Below the pieces are notes generated by a model. It worked only from the letters and a program-made list of their open reading frames with translations, was not told the DNA's origin and searched no databases. Positions 1-5,843 of a DNA stretch of 8,311 nt are shown here, in pieces. Numbering within the stretch: the stretch's first letter is position 1; every line of letters begins with the position of its first letter. This DNA comes from Hyphomicrobiaceae bacterium (GTDB lineage Bacteria > Pseudomonadota > Alphaproteobacteria > Rhizobiales > HXMU1428-3): assembly GCA_028285025.1 (NCBI GenBank), contig JANQQH010000394.1:1-8311 (forward strand), given 5' to 3'. The position numbers and the translations under genes are program-made.

Positions 1-951
1 CACCTTATAAATATAGGCGCCATAGGCAAGCAGGAACAATAGCCCCATAAGCCTGGTAATGTGTCCCTTTAGTAAAATAAAGGGGACGATGGACAGGGCC
101 GCTGCCAGCATGACCCACAAGTCAAAATTTAAAAAAGCAGGCTCGACTTCAATCGGGGCGATCAGGGCTGTGATGCCGAGCACGGCGCCAATATTGTAAA
201 TGTTTGAACCGATCGCGTTGCCAAGGGCTAGTCCTGGTTGACTGCGGAACGCGGCCATTACGGTGGCGGCAAGTTCTGGCAACGATGTGCCAATGGCCAC
301 AACGGTTAGGCCAATGGCAGCCTCTGACACACCAAAGGCCTGGGCCACTTGAATGGCACCTTGAACGGTTAATTCAGCACCAACAGCAAGCCCGATGAGA
401 CCAATTAACAATAAGGCGATCATTTTCCAACTGGCGTCAGAAGGGTTTCCTTCAGCTTGTTCGATCAACTCTTCAACATCATTATCGATTACCTCAGCGG
501 CGTTTTTGTGGGCTTGGGCACGATAGGCGCAATCAATTAAGAACGCTAACAGCAAGCCCACCATAATCACGCCATGCCATAAGGTTAGCGGTTGCCAAAA
601 ACAAAGGACAATTAAAGTGATGCTAATCAACAGCATGAAAACCAAATTATGATTGATATATTTTTGATGGCAATTGATGGCGGCGATGAGGGCGGGCACA
701 CCTAAGACCAGCCAAATATTGGCAATGTTACTGCCCACAACGTTGCCCACCGCCAAGCCTGGTGCGCCTTCTAGGGCTGAACGGATGGAGATCAACAATT
801 CTGGTGCCGAGGTGCCAAAGGCGACAATGGTGAGTCCAATGATAAGATGAGGGATATTCAGGCGCACGGCGAGAGAGACTGCCGCGCGGACCAACGCATC
901 ACCACCTATAATGAGCATTGCAAGCCCAGCAATCAGAAAAAGATATGACAT
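1..951 (-). CDS. CaCA-family calcium/sodium antiporter (YrbG-like), 3'-partial
   Basis: Inner-membrane exchanger, expected to move Ca2+ against Na+ or H+. The reading frame is open for 317 codons from ATG at 951 to the window edge. Bacterial relatives are about 320 residues, so only a few C-terminal residues should be missing. Two homologous halves are visible. The alpha-1 repeat is at residues 39-55 (GLTIVAFGTSAPELLIS, Glu51) with a following GNVVGSN at 69-75. The alpha-2 repeat is at 214-226 (GLTVVAIGTSLPE, Glu226) with GNAIGSN at 244-250. These glutamates match the ion-binding pair of NCX_Mj (Glu54/Glu213, numbering from memory). The position of NCX_Mj Asp240 is Asn253 here, a variation seen in other bacterial members. 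An acidic cytosolic loop (about 153-167) joins the halves. The start is supported by GGAGG at 962-966, ten bases upstream. The family call is secure; the true counter-ion is not shown by sequence. Confidence 0.93.
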   Translation of the reverse strand, partial: MSYLFLIAGLAMLIIGGDALVRAAVSLAVRLNIPHLIIGLTIVAFGTSAPELLISIRSALEGAPGLAVGNVVGSNIANIWLVLGVPALIAAINCHQKYINHNLVFMLLISITLIVLCFWQPLTLWHGVIMVGLLLAFLIDCAYRAQAHKNAAEVIDNDVEELIEQAEGNPSDASWKMIALLLIGLIGLAVGAELTVQGAIQVAQAFGVSEAAIGLTVVAIGTSLPELAATVMAAFRSQPGLALGNAIGSNIYNIGAVLGITALIAPIEVEPAFLNFDLWVMLAAALSIVPFILLKGHITRLMGLLFLLAYGAYIYKV

Positions 952-961
952 TGAGGAACAG

Positions 962-966
962 CCTCC
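962..966 (-). promoter_or_regulatory. Ribosome binding site of the CaCA exchanger
   Basis: On the minus strand a perfect GGAGG lies ten bases before the ATG at 951, which fixes that start codon. No other in-frame start nearby has comparable support. Confidence 0.7.
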
Positions 967-991
967 GTTTTGGCCCAATTAAGTCTTCAGG

Positions 992-1021
992 CTTATATGA
1001 TTCGTTTTTTTGAAAAGGCAA
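992..1021 (-). promoter_or_regulatory. Candidate sigma-70 promoter for the CaCA exchanger
   Basis: On the minus strand TTGCCT (1021-1016) and TATAAG (997-992) are separated by 18 bases. This would give a leader of roughly 35 bases before the ATG at 951, with the GGAGG inside it. It was found by eye in AT-rich DNA, so chance occurrence is possible. Confidence 0.3.
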
Positions 1022-1073
1022 GCTTTAAGTCTTATCAAATCCCTGGTTTATGTACAATCAGTTGTGGAAAAAT

Positions 1074-1105
1074 GAGCTGTCGGAGGATAGCTTTTGGTGT
1101 TTTTT
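1074..1105 (+). terminator. Terminator-like hairpin in the intergenic region
   Basis: AGCTGTC (1075-1081) pairs with GATAGCT (1086-1092) around a GGAG tetraloop, with one G-T wobble. The stem is followed by TTTT, then GGTG, then six T (1100-1105). The shape fits a modest Rho-independent terminator for plus-strand transcription, but no annotated plus-strand gene lies upstream for it to end. It could mark the 3' end of a small RNA or be coincidental in T-rich DNA. Confidence 0.3.
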
Positions 1106-1332
1106 GTCCCTTTTTGCTCGCGTGCAAGACGCTAAATTTTAGGCATTCTGCATTCTTTATAATCAAAACTTGATCTGTATTTTTCCTGTTTTTTATCATC
1201 AGATGTGTCACTTGCAACACAAAAGCATGTTTCACTAAAATCTTTGCATATTTTTTAAGCATTTATGGCGCTTTACGAAGTTTGGCATAAAAATTGGAAT
1301 ATTAGTATCAAAAGGCATGAATGCTTGGTTTA

Positions 1333-1350
1333 TCAGCTATTTTAAGCTGA
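1333..1350. repeat. Perfect inverted repeat, operator-like
   Basis: TCAGCT (1333-1338) and AGCTGA (1345-1350) are exact inverse complements separated by ATTTTA. The site lies about 140 bases before the porin start and just upstream of the candidate porin promoters. A regulator site is possible; no known consensus is recognised. Confidence 0.35.
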
Positions 1351-1479
1351 ACACAATTTGGTTATGGCTTGACTTTTGTGTCTTTGTCAGTCAGGCCGTT
1401 AGACTAAATATAAAGAATATTGCTGTGCTAAATTATAGCTGATTATTAATTTACAGACTTTATTATAGAATCTTTCATG

Positions 1480-1484
1480 GGGGA
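1480..1484 (+). promoter_or_regulatory. Ribosome binding site deciding the porin start
   Basis: GGGGA at 1480-1484 lies four bases before ATG 1489. It falls inside the longer reading that begins at ATG 1477, and no purine-rich site precedes 1477. The downstream ATG is therefore the better start, though the spacing is on the short side. Confidence 0.55.
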
Positions 1485-1488
1485 TTTC

Positions 1489-2307
1489 ATGACTATTTCT
1501 TCATTTCTAAGGGGTGCTGGTGTTGCTGGTTTTGCCCTTTGTTTTACTGCAAGTGCGGCCCTGGCCACTGATTTATTTGACCGCTCTGGAAGCATGAAAG
1601 ATGATGCCCATGAGGCGTCATCTGACCGTCCAGAGTTTTCTGCCAATGTTGCAATTACATCTGACTATATTTTCCGCGGAATTTCTCAAACATCTGAGCA
1701 TCCCGCCATCCAAGGTGGTTTTGACGCTACATACAAAGGTTTCTATGTCGGTGTTTGGGGCTCAAACCTTGATTTTGGTGGCACAGCTACTGGCGACGTT
1801 GCTGATATTGAAGTTGATATCTACGGTGGTTACACACACAAATTTGGCAACGTTGAAGCTGACCTTGGTGTGCTCTACTATATCTATCCTGATGCGGAAG
1901 ACGCTGGTGCCGAACTTGACTATGTTGAATTTAAATTTGGTCTAAGTGGTGACATCAGTTCAAATGTTGGCCTCTCAGGTACAATTTATTATTCTCCTGA
2001 ATATACTGGTGAGCTCGGTGAAACCATCGCTTATGAAGGTGGCATCACTGTGGGTCTTGGAACACATGGTCGTTTCTCACCTAAATTTACAGCTTTGATC
2101 GGTTATCTTGATTTCCTTGATAATGCATTTGATAACAACTCTTACGCTTATTGGAATGCCGGTGTTGAAGTTGGTCTTGGTGACAAGTTCACACTTGATC
2201 TACGCTACTGGGATACAGACATTGATAATGGAAATCCATTATTCACCAATGGTGATCTGTTTAGTCATGACGCACGGTTTGTTGCTACCATTTCTTCCAG
2301 CTGGTAA
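1489..2307 (+). CDS. TorF-family putative outer-membrane porin (Gcw_chp)
   Basis: Predicted exported beta-barrel protein of 272 residues from ATG 1489; an in-frame ATG at 1477 would add four residues but has no ribosome site. The signal peptide is clear: a short basic N-terminus, a hydrophobic core, then ASAALA with probable cleavage after Ala26. The Cys in the core is not in a lipobox. The diagnostic family block VAITSDYIFRGISQT is at residues 54-68, right after a short polar linker. The rest alternates short amphipathic strands rich in Gly, Tyr and Asp (for example FYVGVWGSNLDFG), and the chain ends in Ser-Ser-Trp, an aromatic C-terminus typical of outer-membrane barrels. Length fits the family (roughly 230-280 residues). 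It stands alone with its own terminator. What it transports is not known; the family name is a homology label. The many Asp/Glu residues suggest an acidic barrel. Confidence 0.88.
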   Translation: MTISSFLRGAGVAGFALCFTASAALATDLFDRSGSMKDDAHEASSDRPEFSANVAITSDYIFRGISQTSEHPAIQGGFDATYKGFYVGVWGSNLDFGGTATGDVADIEVDIYGGYTHKFGNVEADLGVLYYIYPDAEDAGAELDYVEFKFGLSGDISSNVGLSGTIYYSPEYTGELGETIAYEGGITVGLGTHGRFSPKFTALIGYLDFLDNAFDNNSYAYWNAGVEVGLGDKFTLDLRYWDTDIDNGNPLFTNGDLFSHDARFVATISSSW

Positions 2308-2345
2308 GGTCATCACGTTCGTTAATTTTGAGATTTCTCAATTTC

Positions 2346-2381
2346 AAAACGGAGCTTCTTTCATGAGAAGCTCCGTTTTTT
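2346..2381 (+). terminator. Strong Rho-independent terminator after the porin gene
   Basis: CGGAGCTTCT (2350-2359) pairs perfectly with AGAAGCTCCG (2366-2375) around TTCATG. The flanking AAAA (2346-2349) can extend the pairing into the following run of six T (2376-2381). It begins about 40 bases after the porin stop. Read on the other strand it ends in four T, so it may also stop leftward transcripts from the RNase T2 gene, about 170 bases away. Confidence 0.92.
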
Positions 2382-2466
2382 ATTGGGATGATTTTCAGCT
2401 TTTCTTTTTTATTTGGTTCCAAGTTTGGTTTGCCCCAGATAAATGTCTTTTTCTTTAAATTTCAAA

Positions 2467-2529
2467 AAAAGCCCGTAGCAGGGATCTAATCACGAGTAAA
2501 AGCCCGAGGGTGAATTATTTTTACGAGTA
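2467..2529. repeat. Short repeats with a 31-base period
   Basis: AAAAGCCCG occurs at 2467-2475 and 2498-2506, and ACGAGTA at 2492-2498 and 2523-2529. Both pairs are exactly 31 bases apart, suggesting a decayed tandem unit between the porin terminator and the end of the RNase T2 gene. On the minus strand the first pair reads CGGGCTTTT, resembling terminator tails, but I find no good stem before either copy. Chance is a real alternative. Confidence 0.4.
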
Positions 2530-2551
2530 GAGTCACAAAGCTTTTGAAAAT

Positions 2552-3286
2552 CTAGTAACTTTTATCTTTCTCACTGATACGGACTGGTGGCAGATAGACT
2601 TTTGGCAACCTGCAAAGTTTCTTTTGATTTTCATTTTGACCACAGGCGGTCAGGTGCCCTTTGCGGCTATAACATATGCGTACTTCCTTTAACCGTCGTT
2701 TACCGCATACGATTGAAATCATATCCGGTGTCATTTTAGGGTTGGCTTTGAGAAAGTCATCTTCAATTTCTTTTGGCGACAGCATCATTGGTTTTTCTGG
2801 ACGTTGATAGCGTGGTGGGATCTTGACTGAATTATAAAGATAGCGTGAGGCTTTGTAATAATCTTCAGGGCTCAGACCTGAACAGGTGCCATGCTTTTTA
2901 TATTCATGAATGATCAGTTTTTTTGACGGCATGATGTCCATCATGGAATTAATCACTTCTTTTGAAACCCAGGGGTTGTTTTTGGTTGGGCAATGTTGGG
3001 GCCATCCCTTTTTATATTGAGGCCATAGCCCATGGAGCACAAATGAATAGGGTCGGCTGGACAGGCATTGCGGGTCGCGGCGCTCTGAACCGCCCGTTTC
3101 GCAATAGGTCGGGGACCAGGACAAAGCCAGATTGTAATAGTCAAACTTGCCCGCCTTATGCTGGGTTTTATAACTGCCATATTTATTGTCGTAATCACGT
3201 GCATTGGCTTGAGCAGACAGGCCAAAAACAACAACCGCAATGGTCAGAAGTGTTGTAGGAATGGTTTCTCGCAATAAATTTGGCAT
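2552..3286 (-). CDS. Secreted ribonuclease T2 family protein
   Basis: Endoribonuclease of the T2 family (as E. coli RNase I), cleaving RNA through a 2',3'-cyclic phosphate, expected in the periplasm or outside the cell. From ATG 3286 it has 244 residues with a signal peptide ending AQANA (cleavage near Ala29). Both signature blocks are present: CAS-1 FVLHGLWPQY at 82-91 with catalytic His85, and CAS-2 IHEYKKHGTC at 126-135 with Glu128, Lys131 and His132 in the canonical spacing. Several Cys (62, 74, 99, 135 and more in the C-terminal third) fit disulfides in an exported enzyme. ATG 3286 has AAGGG nine bases upstream. A TTG at 3328 (14 residues longer, AAAGG nine bases upstream) is an alternative that would lie only 25 bases after ptrB. 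The gene follows ptrB on the same strand, so co-transcription is likely. RNA scavenging is inferred from family, not context. Confidence 0.92.
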   Translation of the reverse strand: MPNLLRETIPTTLLTIAVVVFGLSAQANARDYDNKYGSYKTQHKAGKFDYYNLALSWSPTYCETGGSERRDPQCLSSRPYSFVLHGLWPQYKKGWPQHCPTKNNPWVSKEVINSMMDIMPSKKLIIHEYKKHGTCSGLSPEDYYKASRYLYNSVKIPPRYQRPEKPMMLSPKEIEDDFLKANPKMTPDMISIVCGKRRLKEVRICYSRKGHLTACGQNENQKKLCRLPKVYLPPVRISEKDKSY

Positions 3287-3353
3287 ACTAGCAGGCCCTT
3301 TGGTTTTGTTTTTTTGCTGTGTTTTCAATTCGCTTTGCCTTTTATATAAGATA

Positions 3354-5438
3354 TTAAGTTAAATTTGCCACTTTTAAGGCAAAACTTTGGGTCAAAGCTA
3401 CTTCTTTTAAATGATCAAACCGGCCAGAGGCGCCGCCATGGCCCGCTTCCATATTGGTTTTTAGCAATAAAAGATTGTCATCTGTTTTCACGGTGCGCAA
3501 TTTAGCCACCCATTTGGCGGGCTCCCAATAGGTCACGCGTGGATCTGTGAGCCCGGCCACCACCAACATGGCAGGGTATTTTTGGGCTTTAACGTTTTCA
3601 TAAGGGGAATAGCCCTTTATGCGCTCATAAGCCTGCTGGCTTTCAAGTGGGTTGCCCCACTCTGGCCATTCTGGTGGGGTCAGTGGCAAAGTGTCATCCA
3701 ACATGGTGTTGAGCACATCGACAAAGGGGACTTGCGCTATGATGCCAGCAAACAGGTCTGGCGTCATATTGGCGACCGCGCCCATCAGCATGCCGCCAGC
3801 TGAGCCGCCATGGGCGACAATGGCACCCTTTTGGGTTAGGCCTTGGGCCACCAGATGTTCACCAGCTGAGATGAAATCTTTGAAGGTATTGGTCTTTTTT
3901 TCCATTTTGCCATTGGCATACCAGGCGTAGCCCTTTTCCTTACCGCCTCGGATGTGAGCAATGGCATAGATAAACCCGCGATTGACCAGGCTTAAATGAT
4001 TGGCATAAAAACCGGCCGGGATGGAGATGCCATAAGAACCATAGCCATATAAAAACAACGGTGCGCTGCCATCAAGCTTTGTGTCTTTGTGATAGAGCAG
4101 CGTGATTGGGATTTGTTCGCCATCATGAGCGGGGGCGAACAGACGTTTGGTGACATAGTTTTCAATGGTATGGCCGGAGGGGATTTCCTGAGTTTTGCGC
4201 AACGTGCGCTGTTTGGTTTTGATATTGTAATCAAACACCTGGGCTGGTGTTGTCATTGAGGAATATGTAAAGCGAATGGTGTCGGTTTTAAATTCATAAC
4301 CAGTTGAAAGCCCCAAAGAATAGGCTTCTTCATCGAAGCCAATTGCGTGTTCTTGGCCTGTTTCTAGCTCGCGGATAACGATGCGAGGCAAGCCGTCTTC
4401 GCGCTCCATGCGAATGAGGTAGTCTGCCAGCAGTGTGTGGCTTAAGATCAAGCGGCCAGCTCGGTGTGGGATGAGGTCTTGGCCATTGGCGATGTCAGGG
4501 TTAGCAAGTGGTGTGGTGATGATTTTAAAATCTTGTGCACCGCCGCTGTTGGTCATGATGTAGAGGATACCTTGGCGCTCTTCCACCTCATATTCATGCC
4601 CCTTTTGGCGCTTTGAGACACATTTGGGTGTGGCCTTTGGGTCATGAGCATCGATCAAGTGCCATTCAGAGGTTTCATGGCCAGAGGCATTAATGGCCAC
4701 ATAATTATTTGATTGGGTGGTGCCAAGATTGACAAAAAAACCAGGGTCTTTTTCCTGGTAGATCAGCTCATCTTCCCGTTCTTGGTCTAAATGATGGCGG
4801 TAGACATAGGCGGGGCGGTGGTTTTCATCGCGACGCACATAATAAAGGGTGTTGCCCTCTTGCCCCCAACACACATTGCCTGTGGTTTTTTCTATGGTTT
4901 GGGCTCGATCTTGGCCACTTTCTAGGTCACGAACATAAAGGGTGTAATATTCAGAGCCCTTTTCATCTGCCGTCCAGACCAGATATTTATGATCAGGGCT
5001 ATGGGCAATGCCGCCGAATTGAAAGTAGGCTTTGTCTTGGCTGGGCTGATTGCCATCCAGTAATGTGGTGCCCTCTTCTTGGGTGTTTTGCTTACGGCAA
5101 TAAAGTGGGTGTTGGCCATCTTGAACATATGAGACGTAATACTCCCACTCACCATCTTTTTGTGGCACTGTGCTATCGTCTTGTTTGATGCGCCCTTTTA
5201 ATTCTTCAAACAAGGTTGTTTGCAGATCAGCTGTTTGTTTTAATGCATTTTCAGTATAGGCGTTTTCTGCTTCAAGATAGGTTCTGATTTCTTCATCTAG
5301 CTTTTGCGGATCCGTCATCACTTCTTGCCAATTATCTGCCCGCAACCAATGAAACGGGTCTTGATTGGTTTGCCCATGATGGGTGGTTGAAAATGGTTTT
5401 TCTGCCGCTTTTGGGGGAACAGACAATTTTTGCGTCAT
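3354..5438 (-). CDS. ptrB: Oligopeptidase B, S9A family serine peptidase
   Basis: Cytosolic peptidase that cuts short peptides, classically after Arg or Lys. It has 694 residues (E. coli PtrB is 686) and no signal peptide. The N-terminal part has the family opening (HHGQTNQDPFHWLR) and then a beta-propeller region to about residue 415. The C-terminal alpha/beta-hydrolase domain has YGSYG at 466-470, the nucleophile block GGSAGG with Ser546, Asp632 in GLTDPRV and His667 in AGHGGASGR, so the catalytic triad is complete. Positions match E. coli PtrB with a constant offset of 14. With that offset, the acidic S2 pair Asp460/Asp462 becomes Pro474/Gly476 and S1 Glu578 becomes Pro592, while Glu576 is kept as Glu590. 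Specificity may therefore differ from the enterobacterial enzyme. The ATG at 5438 has AGGA ten bases upstream. It heads a probable two-gene unit with RNase T2. Confidence 0.93.
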   Translation of the reverse strand: MTQKLSVPPKAAEKPFSTTHHGQTNQDPFHWLRADNWQEVMTDPQKLDEEIRTYLEAENAYTENALKQTADLQTTLFEELKGRIKQDDSTVPQKDGEWEYYVSYVQDGQHPLYCRKQNTQEEGTTLLDGNQPSQDKAYFQFGGIAHSPDHKYLVWTADEKGSEYYTLYVRDLESGQDRAQTIEKTTGNVCWGQEGNTLYYVRRDENHRPAYVYRHHLDQEREDELIYQEKDPGFFVNLGTTQSNNYVAINASGHETSEWHLIDAHDPKATPKCVSKRQKGHEYEVEERQGILYIMTNSGGAQDFKIITTPLANPDIANGQDLIPHRAGRLILSHTLLADYLIRMEREDGLPRIVIRELETGQEHAIGFDEEAYSLGLSTGYEFKTDTIRFTYSSMTTPAQVFDYNIKTKQRTLRKTQEIPSGHTIENYVTKRLFAPAHDGEQIPITLLYHKDTKLDGSAPLFLYGYGSYGISIPAGFYANHLSLVNRGFIYAIAHIRGGKEKGYAWYANGKMEKKTNTFKDFISAGEHLVAQGLTQKGAIVAHGGSAGGMLMGAVANMTPDLFAGIIAQVPFVDVLNTMLDDTLPLTPPEWPEWGNPLESQQAYERIKGYSPYENVKAQKYPAMLVVAGLTDPRVTYWEPAKWVAKLRTVKTDDNLLLLKTNMEAGHGGASGRFDHLKEVALTQSFALKVANLT

Positions 5439-5496
5439 GGCGAATCAGTCCTAGTGTTGAAACAAGGGTTAGGGGGTGCTTTTTGCTCGTGCGTTC

Positions 5497-5525
5497 CAAA
5501 TAGGCAGTTTTTTTCTTTGTTTCAA
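5497..5525 (-). promoter_or_regulatory. Candidate promoter for ptrB
   Basis: On the minus strand TTGAAA (5525-5520) is followed after 17 bases by TATTTG (5502-5497), giving a leader of about 50 bases before the ptrB ATG. The -35 is good and the -10 is weak. Confidence 0.3.
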
Positions 5526-5774
5526 TGGTTTTCTTGTGTGCCTGTCAGTATTGCCCTGTTTCTACTCCGTTCTCTTACACCGTTATTGCGCCACTTTTCA
5601 TTGGGAAAACCCCTGTTTAAGTTCTAAGAAGGTCTTGTGTTGTTTTCATCTGGCCTGCTATGGTTTTGCTCATATTTGTATGTTCGAGGTAAGGGGACGT
5701 ACTTTCATTCTTTCATTTTGTTTTCTCTTCTTGTTATGCGCTGATTTTTAAACATTGGAACGGATAGAATTTGG

Positions 5775-5788
5775 CTGAAACTTTTCAG
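5775..5788. repeat. Palindrome upstream of mrpA, operator-like
   Basis: CTGAAA (5775-5780) and TTTCAG (5783-5788) form a perfect six-base inverted repeat around CT, about 55 bases before the mrpA start. The position suits a regulator site for the Mrp operon. I match it to no known consensus. Confidence 0.35.
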
Positions 5789-5843
5789 AAGCACCCTTTT
5801 TTATTTGCTGGTCCGAAACTTATTTAAATAAAGGCACTTACTT

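Larger units (their letters stand above)
952..1488. other. Divergent intergenic region between exchanger and porin genes
   Basis: This AT-rich stretch of about 540 bases separates two divergent genes. I see no credible protein gene; the open frames here lack a good ribosome site, family motifs or normal composition. It holds the exchanger ribosome site and candidate promoter at its left end, a terminator-like hairpin at 1074-1105, an imperfect operator-like TGTGT-N8-ACACA at 1204-1221, and a perfect inverted repeat at 1333-1350. On the porin side, possible -35/-10 pairs are TTGTCA (1384-1389) with TATAAA (1409-1414, spacing 19) or TTGCTG (1420-1425) with TATTAA (1444-1449, spacing 18). The porin leader may therefore be 30-70 bases long. 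The region is longer than two promoters require, so a small RNA or several regulator sites are possible. Confidence 0.6.
5439..5843. other. Divergent intergenic region between ptrB and mrpA
   Basis: About 400 bases, strongly T-rich on the plus strand. Two overlapping open frames here (5430-5627 and 5476-5751) are hydrophobic, Cys-rich products of the T-rich composition, with no family motif or convincing start, and I do not call them genes. Visible elements are the candidate ptrB promoter at 5497-5525, a perfect palindrome at 5775-5788 and the mrpA ribosome site (AAAGG, 5830-5834). I could not identify a convincing promoter for mrpA. Confidence 0.6.

Noticed and set aside
970..1173. Plus-strand open frame of 67 codons in the exchanger/porin intergenic region
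   Set aside because: It starts on TTG, has no family motif and overlaps the exchanger's control region; its composition reflects T-rich DNA.
1204..1221. TGTGT-N8-ACACA as a CRP/FNR site
   Set aside because: The half-sites and spacing do not match TGTGA-N6-TCACA or the FNR consensus, and no other support was seen.
1035..1262. Minus-strand open frame of 75 codons
   Set aside because: It has no ribosome site before the ATG, a Lys/Ile/Leu-rich sequence typical of AT-rich noncoding DNA, and no recognisable motif.
2465..2515. Tandem terminators for RNase T2 on the minus strand
   Set aside because: The CGGGCTTTT tails are terminator-like, but the possible stems are only three base pairs or have impossibly small loops.
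5430..5751. Two overlapping small hydrophobic, Cys-rich open frames upstream of mrpA
   Set aside because: They overlap each other in different frames in strongly T-rich DNA, lack convincing ribosome sites and have no known relatives that I recognise.
5757..5778. GGAAC as a general-stress (EcfG-type) -35 box before mrpA
   Set aside because: No matching -10 element (GTT/CGTT) is found at the required distance.
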